From contig OW804094.1 of assembly GCA_942159475.1 (NCBI GenBank), forward strand, positions 24,226,366 through 24,290,365: DNA of 64,000 nt, written 5' to 3'. The stretch is from Sthenelais limicola (Eukaryota; Annelida; Polychaeta; Phyllodocida; Sigalionidae). A program made the translations under genes and the position numbers. Below, one piece after another: positions 24,640-34,983 of this stretch (the first letter of the stretch is position 1; each line of letters begins with the position of its first letter). The notes under the pieces were generated by a model. The model worked only from the letters and a program-made list of their open reading frames with translations, was not told the origin of the DNA and did not search any database.

Positions 24640-24860
24640 AAAGTATAAATTGAAATGGACAACCCTCTTATTAGATCTTATTAGGGGCAGGATCACGATC
24701 ATAGTCAACTGTAAACTGGGGTGGATTCTGGCAGTCCTGGCCTGTTTGGCCTGGTAGTTTAACTTGGATCCAGCAGCCCGCAGATTGTGGCAAATAGCAA
24801 TGGGTATCACTGAATCAATGTCCTTCATTTCATTTGGCCTGGTGGTCTTTACTGCCTCTG
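24640..24860 (-). CDS. Possible internal exon inside the 7.3-kb insertion
   Basis: On the minus strand a pyrimidine-rich tract ending in TTACAG at about 24861 is followed by an open stretch reading EAVKTTRPNEMKDIDSVI and on to a stop near 24637. A possible upstream minus-strand donor (CATCAG/GTAAGG) lies at about 26930. The residues look more protein-like than the neighbourhood, but I recognise no domain. It could be a remnant of the element's own gene or chance. Confidence 0.22.
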
Positions 24861-26100
24861 TAATATGATGAAACAGGAAAAATGTTAATCAAATTGAATA
24901 TTTTCTGCACTAAATATATGGTATAATCATTTGTAACAAATATTTTTAATATACAATAATATCATAACCATAGTCTGGCATAGAAACATCCCCAAAGGGG
25001 CTGATGTCAGCTGATGTAACAAATGACTAGTAACACGGATTGTAAATTTATGGTTTAGAAGTTATTCATTATAAAGGAATGGCCGAAATGATGAAAAATA
25101 AATGTCCTATTCATAATTGACGGAGTAGGGGAACGTTTCTAGAAGTACTCTTTAGGACAACCTCAGATATAATCACCGGTTTTCATGAAAAGTACAGTAG
25201 CCATTTTCACGAATTGCAGTTGAAAAAACGCCAAAAATAGAATTCATCATATATAAGCCAATTTTTCATTAAAAATAAAGCTCTAAATTTGGTTGTCCAC
25301 ATCAGATTGTCTAAATGCATTGAGTAAGTTTGAACATTATGCTATTGCTATATTTAGGCCTATCAGTAAAATTGGCCGAACAAATAAATCTAAATTCACT
25401 TATATATATTTATATATATAATTATATGATATAAGATCATTGCTTTAGGCTGTTTTTTCATCAGCATTGTAAATTTATGGTAACGGTTTTTGTACCAGAC
25501 CATGCTTGTGTAATAAAAAGCCTGAATATTCTACCCAACTCTGTAAGGAGAGAGGTACATACACTAGAAAGTTCTCACTATTTAGTTTAAATAAATTCTA
25601 AATTAGATATTAGAAAACTTCCGACCAGGAGCCATGCAAAAAGAAGAAGAAAAAATCTAAAAATGAGTCGTCCAAAAACATTACTAGGCTATATCAAAAC
25701 AGCTTTCTTTATAAGGCTAAGATGGCCTGGGACTCAACTGAGAAATAGGCCATAGAATCAAGAAAACATTTTAGAAAAGAAATTGAAAATTCATATAATT
25801 TGAAACATAATTAGGAAATTGATCCTCTCTCTAGGGAACCTCTATTATTAATTTGATATCTTGCCATGAAAATATCCTGTACTGGATTGCCTGTAGTCCA
25901 CCATCCTAATAATCTATATCGACTATACCATGTTTAAATGATATATCTCACATATTTTGTATTTTATATTCTCATATTTTCTATATCATTTAAAACTCAT
26001 ATATAATCTCCTCTATCATACTAGAATACTTACTAAGTCGTATGATTACATTACCAAATCTCAAGATCATATAAATTTATATCTATCTACTTCGAAGCTA

Positions 26101-26377
26101 ATCCTATAGAGTATTTTAGCTACTTTACCAACGATTAGAAATAGAGGAACAATTAATGGCTCAATAATCATATGGTATTGGGACAGTCAAATACATATGT
26201 CGGGGTATTTAATACAATTTAAATTGTGTAAAAAGCTTAAGTAGTTTTTGAGTAATGAGCATAAGTATTCCAACACAATTTTAGACATTATTTCGGTGAA
26301 TAGCTCATCCTATAGACTATTTTATAGCTACCTTACCAACGATTAGAAATAGAGCAACAATTAATGGCTCAATCTTA
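26101..26377. repeat. Diverged direct repeat
   Basis: A ~70-bp segment containing ACCAACGATTAGAAATAGAG occurs at about 26101-26170 and again at 26309-26377, inside the 7.3-kb insertion. Confidence 0.6.
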
Positions 26378-27318
26378 AAATCTCTGCCTGTGGCAACCAA
26401 AATAAGAGTAGGGAAAGCATACATTGCCCATTGAGTCCAACCACCTACCCCACATGTGTTAACGCTCGCCGGGGTGACAGTCCCCTGTAGGCGGGGAAAG
26501 GTGTAAAAACTTTTGGCCATAGCGACATTTACATGGTAGCACATCGGGGAAAGGGAGACCACTTTCGGCGCTAATTATGCGTGTATTTACATGATCACTG
26601 CTCATTAATTATTTGCGATATGAATATGTCATATATACATGACTACAAATGCGGCATGAAGAGCCTGAATATGGTGTATAACATGATTATGTTAGCTTAT
26701 GCAGATGAATTTAATCACCGCCCTTTATCACGGCACCTATACTGAGGCTATGGCTATGCCAGGACATGGCATTATTGTTTTATGCCGCCATTTTGGTGGG
26801 TTGCGTAACTTTGCATAACACAAGATACTATATTAAAGTATATACAAACCAATATACTTTTTACATATCAGTCAATCGATCACAGTCCTGTTATTGTAAA
26901 TCATGCATACAATAATGTTCCTTACCTGATGGCCTTTTGTGATGAATCTGACTCGAATCTGCAGCAGTTGAGCAGGCTTGTTTTTTAAAATGGAGGACGG
27001 TGACCGCTACACTAGGTGGCGCAGTGGTTCTAGTTATATTATTAGACCTTACCTAACCTGACACACCTGGTATTGCATTGCATATAACCAAATGTTAGTC
27101 AAAGCGTCCTGGTGTCAAAGCGTGTAACTGTAGGCTATGGATGTATATGTAACTATATTACATTATTAATTATTAATGTAGATCTTTAGAAATAATCATA
27201 ACTTGACTCAAATCATTTCATTTGTTCATCTTTATTATGGCAATAATGAACATATGATGCAAAACGACATATTTACAATGCAGAATATTTTGTATATATA
27301 CAATCTTCTATTCAATAC

Positions 27319-27841
27319 CTGGGGCCCGTTGCACCACTTTTTGGTGATATCATAGCGTTAACATTATATTAAGGATACGTTAAGGATATAATAACAATAC
27401 GATTGTTCTAGTGTTGCATGAGACCTGTCCTATCCTTAACATGAGGCGGGCATAATGGTGAAAGTGGTACGTTGCAACTGGTAGCAACATACCCGTACAT
27501 TGTGTCTTATTTTTACATTTTTGTACAAAAGAAAATTATTTTAAATCATGAAATATACTTATCATACATCATCACCATTTCTGAGAAAAAATACTTTTGA
27601 AAATACTCCCTGACCCTCCCATTCTCATTCTCAAATTCTCGCTCAGAAACGAGCAAACAACGGAGTCACTTAGCGCTACGATAAGGATATCCCATGCTCA
27701 AAGGCACGTTGTTAAAAACCCCCTTTTAAGGACACAAAACATGACTTAAGGACACGATATTGGCTGGTGCAACAGTAAAGTGTTAAGGATATTTTAAGGA
27801 CACGATTTTTACTTAACGATACCTCATGCAACGGGCCCCAG
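27319..27841. mobile_element. 523-bp MITE with GGGGCCCGTTGCA ends, nested in the 7.3-kb insertion
   Basis: Left end CTGGGGCCCGTTGCA and right end TGCAACGGGCCCCAG are perfect inverted copies. The interior repeats TTAAGGAT and AAGGACAC motifs in both orientations. No ORF. Target duplication not clear. Confidence 0.7.
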
Positions 27842-28879
27842 CAGGGTTTAGCAATAATCTAATCTTCACTCATTGTTGATAGAGTGTTCGGGAAGACTGA
27901 ACACATAATATCATGAAACCTCACATATGTAATCATATAGGCCTACGAATTTGTATTAAATGTACTAGATAATTGACGTTTAGCCTAACCTGGTTAGGAA
28001 TTAATGTTAATCAAATTCTTCCCTGCAACGATTGAATTGCTGCCTGCAACCCCTGGCGCCTCCCCTTGAAGGGAGGTGGCGGCGTAAGGGTGGGCAGGAC
28101 CCTTGTAAGGGTGGACTGTTGTAGCGGTTTCATTTCTTTCATTTAATATTAATTTGATGTCATCTCTCGCCTATATCTATATCTATCTGTATGAAATATT
28201 AGTTATACCATATCAACTATATCACTTAGAACGATTTGCACAATTGTTATGCAATAAAAAAACACTGGCATTGCAGTTGGAATTCTTGCACAAAACAAAT
28301 TTCAATAATTTAATGGGAAAGGATCCTTCAGAGGTCTAAAATTAATAATGAAACCTTGGACACAATGAGAACCATCGATCGGTGATCCTTACCTATAGTT
28401 CATCAATGTAAGGGCGACGCATGAAATATAGTTGCATGGACAGCTATGCGTATTTTTTCATTATTAAAATATATTATCTGTTAAATGTCTAGGCCAATAA
28501 AAATATTTTAAAAAAAAATGATTGGAACGAAATATAGCAAATTTGCCATTCTTTATCTATTATATCCGAATCCATGTAACTGTTTGTCAAATGGAAAAAA
28601 GATTCAATATATATCCATATGTACATAAATATGACACTTACACCTCATTCTGTCATATTCTTGTTTTAACACCTCCTTTCATTCAATGGGTGTGTGGTAT
28701 CATTTTAAAGCTAATGGGAAACCCCTAACAGAGGTTAGTGGGTTCATAATGCACCGGGGCTGTACAAGGTAAATCTATTAGACAATTAGACAACATCGCA
28801 TAGACCTGCTGTTTCATTAGAATTAATTAGGGACATATTTTATTAGGATTAATCACGGACATATTACATATAGTGTGAC

Positions 28880-29155
28880 AGAGATGAGACAGAGAACAGG
28901 GATAGAGAGATACAGAGAGCGGGGATAGAGGGAGAGAGACAGAGAGCGGGGATAGAGAGGGACAGAGAGCGCGGGTAGAGAGGGACAGAGAGCGGGGATA
29001 GAGAGGGACAGAGAGCGGGGGTAGAGAGGGACAGAGAGCGGGCATAGAGAGGGACAGAGAGCAAGGGTAGAGAGGGAGAGAGCGCGGGCATAGAGAGGGA
29101 CAGAGAGCGGGGGTAGAGAGGGACAGAGAGCGGGGGTAGAGAGGGACAGAGAAAA
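28880..29155. repeat. 24-bp purine minisatellite
   Basis: About eleven units close to GGGATAGAGAGGGACAGAGA. The plus strand is almost pure purine, so triplex (H-DNA) formation is possible. It lies just inside the right end of the 7.3-kb insertion. Minus-strand ORFs rich in Leu/Ser/Pro are by-products of the repeat. Confidence 0.75.
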
Positions 29156-29365
29156 ACAGTCACTGACTGATATTCCCATCGGCGCTATGGAAAATCAGTC
29201 ACTGACTGAGATTTCCATGAAGGCACTGAGAAAAACCAGTGATGGCTGTTTTTTACCGAGGTGACTGATAATTATCAGTCACGCCCATTTGCGGCTGAAA
29301 ATAATCAGTCATTGCTGGGGAAATATTTATATCTGACTGATAAAACGGGCGCGGGTTTTTCAGTG
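29150..29365. repeat. Subterminal GACTGA/TCAGTC repeats at the right end of the insertion
   Basis: Seven or more TCAGTCA or TGACTGA motifs in both orientations lie within the last 200 bp. They mirror the GACCG modules at the left end. Confidence 0.55.
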
Positions 29366-29422
29366 TAGGCAGGAGGGTGGAATGGTAATCATTAGAACTA
29401 AAATATACATAACAGCTGTCAT
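29366..29422 (-). CDS. Copy A exon 1, 5' part (start codon and signal peptide)
   Basis: Minus-strand ATG at 29422-29420 followed by MTAVMYILVLMITIPPSCL, then the reading runs into the insertion at 29365. The break falls in a CTA codon; the bases TA are duplicated at 22099-22100. Confidence 0.75.
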
Positions 29423-29599
29423 GTTTGTAGTATATTGTTGCTGTAATGTTGGAGTGTATCTGTGTGGTGGTATACTTGATGATCTATGTTGTCAGACCCT
29501 GGTTTCCTCTAATGCTAAGAGTACTTCCTCGCTATGCTGCTTCTGCTGCAGTGGTGTAGGATGTATAAACGTCAGCTCCTGTGGATTCACTCATCTCAT

Positions 29600-29834
29600 G
29601 GGACAAATTTTCAGAAAATGTACAATTCGCCTTCACCAATCCTCTCAAATAACCCACATTTAAGACAGAAATGAGCTTCAACACATAGTTTAACATAGCA
29701 AAACTGATACTTTAAATCAACACGATACCAAATATACACAGATATACCCGGTACTCATAATTTTTCAACCTAATTTAGCAAGACTTCCTAAATTTGTAGA
29801 GCTGGTAATTGTACATTTTCTGAAACGCTGACCC
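29600..29834. mobile_element. GGGTCAG-family MITE in the leader of copy A
   Basis: The empty site in B and C shows a single TCAT; here TCAT flanks both ends. This gives the family a 4-bp target duplication. Confidence 0.82.
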
Positions 29835-30077
29835 TCATAGTGATATTCATTTCTCTTTATTCTGTTTATTGATTATGATGTTTGTGACCATTGTTTTGCT
29901 GGTTCAATAGGTGCAGAGGAGTTTCAAGGTCCTCTTTTTTACTATCCTATTGATTCTGATGCATCATAAATTGTGTGTGTGGTGTAATGAGGGGCAAGTG
30001 GCGAATCCATCATGGATGTGTTCAGATGTTGCCAATAATTGTTTACAAAAACATCAGTTTTTCTCCTGTAGGATATA

Positions 30078-30489
30078 TGTGACGTGTTTTAGGAAAATGA
30101 GTCACAAGTCGCAAAATTGAGATTTTTCAAAGTAATTTTTTCACAAGATCTCTTTATTGAAATGTTTTGATTTATTTAGAGTTTAGCACTTATAGTCATA
30201 TGTATCCATATAACAAATTTTTGGACATTTTATTAAATATATCCTTGCATTTTGAAGGCCTTAGTATGAAGTATATGAAGTTACTTTACTGGTAATTACC
30301 CATCCAGAAACATTGTAAACTTCTTTTTTCAAAACTAAAAGATATCTAACTTAAAATATAGAAATGCATATTAAGTGTGCTAGTGTTTACTATCATTGGA
30401 ATCGGATTGATCTCCTCTTTTCAAATATGATGATATCTTAAAATCTATATTTTGCGACTTATGACTTATTTTCCTAAAACGGATAACAT
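30078..30489. mobile_element. GTCGC-family MITE
   Basis: Full length, TGTGACGTGTTTTAGG to CTAAAACGGATAACA. Confidence 0.78.
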
Positions 30490-30492
30490 ATT

Positions 30493-31030
30493 GTAAAGAA
30501 GTCTTTTTGCCCATAGGTTCAGTGTTGAGAAGAAATGAGACAAGAGTCTGATGTAGCAGCAGTTTGTCCGGGTTCTGCCTAGGCAGGAGTGACTCAGTGA
30601 GTGCCCCAGACCTCACCCATCCGTTTATTTATACTCAACAATTATAATTTATGCATAGAATCAACCCCAATAACTATTCCACTGCCCTACCCCCTTTCTC
30701 TAATTGGGTGAGGGAGAGGATCTTTCTTGCCCACACGTTGACCTCCGCTTCCCATGCCAAGGCCATGCGCTGTGCACATGCAAGTTGGATCCCTCCCCTC
30801 AGCCTTCCCCCCTCCTACCCCTTACTCTTAAATCCCAAGGCTTGTGCCTGCCCCTCCCTCTTAGCCCTTCCCCCCTCTTGATTAACCCAGAGCAGTGGAT
30901 ACAGTAATTAGGTCAGGCTGGGTGGTGGGGTGAGCTCTGAGTAGCTCATCCCCCCTCCCCTCTTGGCCAGGCCATGAGTGGCGTGCATGTCTGACCATGA
31001 TCAGGGCTAAATAGGTCGAGGAGTTTCGAC
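30493..31030 (-). mobile_element. Possible solo LTR or other retroelement remnant
   Basis: On the minus strand a CA-ending unit has GAGTATAAATAAACGG (TATA and AATAAA-like) about 130 bp before its end ACTTCTTTACA, and a purine-rich upstream part. No second LTR or target duplication is visible. Confidence 0.25.
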
Positions 31031-31046
31031 CCAAAGAATTCAATTC

Positions 31047-31561
31047 TTTTTTTTTTTGTTTTTACAAAAGACTTTATTTACTGTAACCTGCCGTCTGGGC
31101 TTCTACAATTCTAAAGACATATGTGGATAATATGGTAGTTAGGAAAAATAAAATTTCAGCCTTTCAGCACTTCAATATATTCTGTGATACCTTCGGCTAC
31201 ACGCCGCCATATTTTTTTTTCCTCCCCACTATTTTTCTTAAAATCGAAGGCATATATAACAACATTACATCTCATACGAAGTTCATACATTGTGGCCAAA
31301 ATGTCAATGTTACCTTTGGCAAACAACTTCTGCCTATATATAAATGATTTTACCTGGAGAATAATCCAATTTATTATTTTGGAACTTAAATTCGTGACAT
31401 TGATTCCAAAAATAATCTCAATAGGTCTTATGACTATATATCTTCCTTTTCGATTAAATATCATTTTACCACTGCTGTCGGTATTTAAATAGCCACATTC
31501 ATAGATCCACTTAAGGATGTTTTGCCATAGCTCTTTTGTTCTCTTGCATGTTACTAAAAAG
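31047..31561 (-). mobile_element. 5'-truncated LINE with target-site duplication
   Basis: A T run at 31047-31060 marks the 3' end. The sequence GAATTCAATTCTTT (or GAATTCAATTC) flanks both ends, at 31036 and 31563, as a target duplication. The body holds the last ~135 codons of an ORF on the minus strand. Confidence 0.75.
31156..31560 (-). CDS. LINE ORF2 C-terminus (partial)
   Basis: Reads HFLVTCKRTKELWQNILKWI near its start, a pattern typical of the C-terminal H-x-F-x-x-C-x-W segment of L1/Tx1-like non-LTR ORF2 proteins, and ends with a basic stretch before the stop at 31156. It is truncated upstream by incomplete reverse transcription. The clade is uncertain. Confidence 0.55.
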   Translation of the reverse strand, partial: FLVTCKRTKELWQNILKWIYECGYLNTDSSGKMIFNRKGRYIVIRPIEIIFGINVTNLSSKIINWIILQVKSFIYRQKLFAKGNIDILATMYELRMRCNVVIYAFDFKKNSGEEKKIWRRVAEGITEYIEVLKG

Positions 31562-32218
31562 TGAATTCAATTCTTTACAAAATATTTCTGCATTAGAGAG
31601 TATGCCCAGAATCACTACATGTTCCCTGAAACCTTTCTTTATGTCTTCCAGTATCTAACTGCTGGGAAAGATTCTTTTTTTAAACAGTTTTATTTCGTGG
31701 CACATTTCACTAGGTGATACATTTCATTGTATAAACCATCACTGATACAAATACAATTTATTCAATAAAACTACTAACTAGAAGTACAATTTAGATTCAT
31801 GAGGTATTTATAGTTGTGATGAGGCAACTTTACAGATCTTCCCCACAAAGTAACATAGATATTAGATCTTTGGGATACAAAATGTATTGACTTGCAATTC
31901 TTAAAAGGAGAAAGAAAGCAAGAAAAAAGTTATACTTTTTTTCCTTTTTTGGCCGACTGAAATACGTTTTAACAACAGTGTTTATTCCGCAAGTTTTATA
32001 AAACAATTAGGGTCAATAAGCAACATTTTCACCCAGAGGGTAGAGACAGATTCATGCATTGATTCTTAAAATAATGCAGGTAAGGATTTTAGTTTTTCAC
32101 ATGAAGAAAAGACATTCTACAAATGTAGGTATCCAAAGGATGTTACCTTCTGTTTCTTTTTCTGTCTCTCTCTCCCTTCTTCTCTTATTCTCTATCTATT
32201 TCCTGGGTAAGGTCATAA
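31562..32218. other. No gene seen; second retroelement tail
   Basis: CTTTTTTTAAACAGTTTTAT at 31672 followed by AT-rich sequence resembles the 3' end of a minus-strand retroelement. Confidence 0.35.
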
Positions 32219-32390
32219 ACTGCCTCCCTCTCAGCTCTCCCGCCCTTGATATAACCATATTAAATGTGTTGATAAGGGCGTAAAGCAACCAATCTCACTC
32301 ACTCACTCCCTCTCAGCTCTCCCGCCCTTGATATAACCTTCAATGTGTTGATGAGGGCATAAAGAAACTAATCTCACTCACTCACACATG
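32219..32390 (+). repeat. Tandem pair of ~85-bp SINE/LINE tails
   Basis: Two direct copies of CTCTCAGCTCTCCCGCCCTT to AATCTCACTCACTCAC. The (CTCA)n ending matches the fragment at 12020. Confidence 0.65.
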
Positions 32391-32689
32391 AATGTATGGT
32401 GAAGTTAGTTGGTAGGGTTAGTTGCTGGCGGAAACGGTAACCTTCCTGACAACCCTTGTATATCCATATAATATAAGGGTAGAGCGATTTCTACGAAAAG
32501 AGGTAGAAAAGAAAAGGTAGAAAGAAGGGTTTCTTTGTCCCGAATGTTCTCGGAATTTGTTGTTTTACAAACCACTTAACTCATCTGTAGAGGTCTGTTC
32601 CCCTCTCTGGATGTCGTTGTCTGTGGTTTGTGAAGGCATTTGGGGTGGAAATGTTGTTTTGAAGCCCTTTTTATATTTTTTTTATACTA

Positions 32690-33640
32690 CCCAGAAAATA
32701 TGCTTTAAATGAGTATTTCAGATCAATTTAAGCATATTTTCAGTTGCTTAGCAACCATAAATAGCCTAGCAACCATGGAATTGCCTGAAATAGTTACCTA
32801 ATTTAGAGAACTATTGCATAACTGCTTTATTTTGGTATATTGGTAATGATTATCAGTTAGAAATCAGTTTTTCCAGGAAAATTGATGAAATTTTAGTTAA
32901 AAATATGTTACCATGGCAACAGAAGCCAAGAGAATAATTCTTTTCAGAATGGGTCAATATAAGAAATTAATTATCATATTAAAATGTATCTCTGTACCAA
33001 ATTTCAGGTTCTCAGATCTATTCTAATGTTCAGAATTGGTTGAAGTACATACTGATATGAACAATGAATGAGCTTGCAAACTAAAGTCAAGTCAACTAGG
33101 AAGTGGGCCTGAAGGGTCTTTTGATCAGCCATTTTGGATCTTAGAACCATTTGGCAGCCATCTTGGAAATTCTAAAAGCTGAAGCATATCACTGAAAATG
33201 TTATCATTAAATAAATGTTATATTTTAGAACATAAATAATTGCCTTACCCCATAATATATACATAAAATGAGCCATTTTGGAGAAATTTCAGTATATTAT
33301 CAGTTGCTAAGCAACCATACATAGCCTAGCAACCATATAATTAGCTGAAATAGTTAGAAAAATTAGAGAACTATTCGATAGACTACTTTATGTGGGTATA
33401 CCATATCAAATTATTGGTTAGAATTCAGTATTTCCAGGGAATGGCCAAAATTTCACTGAAAAAATGTTACCATGGCAACAGAACCCAAGAAAACAATATT
33501 TCCGAATGGGTCAATATCCAAAATTAATCAGCATACCAAAATCTATCACTGTACCAAATTTCATGCTTTCATACCAATTTGAACAATTCTTGCATTTTTT
33601 TGCACCAATCTACCTGACTATACACAACTATTTTTAGCGG
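32690..33640. repeat. 560-bp tandem duplication with X-box-like palindromes
   Basis: Two diverged units lie in the same orientation 560 bp apart. Each carries GTTGCTTAGCAAC or GTTGCTAAGCAAC (32743, 33303), a CTAGCAACCAT and GTTACCATGGCAAC (32907, 33466). The last fits the RFX X-box consensus GTNRCC-N2-RGYAAC. No ORF. It may be a dispersed repeat rather than a regulatory module. Confidence 0.65.
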
Positions 33641-33644
33641 AAAT

Positions 33645-34253
33645 GCCCCTGTTAGAAAGTAAAAAAGATTGACGTCATGCCCCTCCCACCGTCTGTGGCA
33701 ACGTGGGATTCCCTACACCCTGTCCAGCCTTTGAAGAACCTAAACCCCAATGCTAGCCTATACTGGTACTCTTTGAAGTCTCAGTTCTACAGAGGCTGGA
33801 CAGAGTGTAGCAACGGGAGGGAGAGGGAAGAAGGGATCGAGAGTGAGGGAGGGAAAGGGCGGGAGAGGGAAGGAGTAAAAATGAAGGAAGCATAGGGATA
33901 AGGTGGGAGAAATCGGATAGGGTGGGATCTCTACACTCTATTTATAGCCTAGGAAAGCCCCTGTGAAACACTACATCATTTCCCAAAACCGTTCAGGGGG
34001 ACCTAACTACATGCAGAGCAGTGGGAGAGTAAAGAAGAGGAGAGGGAGTGGATGGGAGTATTGGAGAGAGGGATGGGATGGAGAGAGAGGGGGAAGTGTG
34101 GGGAGAGAGGGGGACCGTCCGGAGGACGGGTACTTTGCTAGTATATATATATATATAAGGGTCGTCCGGCATTCCCCATTCAAACCTTGCTGATATGATC
34201 TTAGTCTGGATAAATGTGTTTCTAGCCATCAACGAAATAAAATCGTATTTTCC
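33645..34253. other. Purine-rich spacer, no gene seen
   Basis: Holds GGGAGAGGGA-type purine tracts at 33810-33900 and 34020-34110 and a (TA)8 run at 34141. ORFs here reflect the biased composition. Confidence 0.4.
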
Positions 34254-34260
34254 CTACCTC

Positions 34261-34976
34261 CAGGGAGGTATATACAGAGGGAGTAGAAGCCATGGTTGGA
34301 CTCCACAGGACAATGCATGTCTGGGTGGTGTTATCACTGTTGTATACCAGGTGGCGTTGCGGTGCTGTTTTTTGGCACTAGTACCACCTAGGAGATATTT
34401 GTTGAACTGGCGATATGTATGGAACTACTCCACACAGGGGTGGGGTAGGGGGGTGGGTGTGTACAGGGATGGGGGCGGGCCTGATGGGGGAGTATTAATG
34501 TATTCAATTGAAATTAGTACAAATATGAAATGAAAATGAGTCCAGATAAATATTATGTTGAACTGTGTCAGGAATACAGGTTTGAAAAATACCCTGAAAT
34601 TAGACCCAAGCATTCTGCTACCACTTTTAGCTATATCATATAATCATAAATCAGTAAACAACAGCTATGTTGTTCCATCAGCATACATAATATTTGACAC
34701 AATGGTAGCCCAGTTAAATTTGATTGCCTTTTCCAAGCAACACAATAACAGTCACATAGTTAAAAATAGCTTTAAAATTGTTGGCTATTGGATGGGTGTG
34801 GGTGTGGGTGGAGTGGACCAGATTCACTGTAGCATAGAAATAAACATACATGTCTATTTCTATGTGTCTATTTCTATGACTGTAGTTAGCGCCACAAGCT
34901 GTAGTGGCATTAGTATTAACTATGGGGGTACCACGCATTGAACCTCGCTTCTACTCCCTCTGTATATACCTCCCTG
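34261..34976. mobile_element. 716-bp hAT-like nonautonomous DNA transposon
   Basis: Perfect inverted ends of about 29 bp starting CAGGGAGGTATATACAGAGG. The flanks CTACCTC (34254-34260 and 34977-34983) form a 7-bp duplication. CAGGG ends suit the hAT group, which normally gives 8 bp. The interior holds no transposase. Confidence 0.75.
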
Positions 34977-34983
34977 CTACCTC

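Larger units (their letters stand above)
22101..29365. mobile_element. 7265-bp DNA transposon-like insertion in exon 1 of copy A
   Basis: Both ends were located by comparing split copy A with intact copies B and C. The target TA is duplicated (22099-22100 and 29366-29367). The ends are inverted: CACTGATAGACCC on the left and the complement of CACTGAAAAACCC on the right (11 of 13 match). Next to the ends are clusters of palindromic GACCG/CGGTC repeats (left) and GACTGA/TCAGTC repeats (right), as expected of subterminal transposase-binding sites. Inside are three minisatellites, a nested MITE, and a few spliceable-looking minus-strand exons, but no recognised transposase. CACTG-type ends suggest the CMC (CACTA-like) group and the TA duplication would suit Mirage or Tc1/mariner; the assignment is open. 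Confidence 0.75.
11177..29422 (-). pseudogene. Copy A: same four-exon gene on the minus strand, exon 1 split by a 7.3-kb insertion
   Basis: Exon pieces in transcription order are 29422-29366 (start codon and signal peptide), 22098-21927 (rest of exon 1), 18613-18578, 17670-17647 and 11961-11177. Without the insertion the exons sum to the same 1074 bp as copy B, all borders are GT-AG in phase 1, and exon 4 is fully open. The only clear lesion is the insertion at 22101-29365 in codon 18-19. The donor of exon 1 (AAG/GTATAT) is weaker than in B. Exon 4 keeps all Cys and V-Y strand motifs and has its own set of residues in the variable patches. It may be a recent null allele, because the other exons look functional. 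Introns are enlarged by a DIRS-like element (intron 3) and several MITEs (intron 1). Confidence 0.75.

Noticed and set aside
28827..29179. Three overlapping Leu/Ser/Pro ORFs
   Set aside because: By-products of a 24-bp purine repeat.
30651..30907. Pro/Leu/Ser-rich overlapping ORFs
   Set aside because: CT-rich low-complexity DNA within a possible LTR remnant; two frames open at once indicates composition rather than coding.
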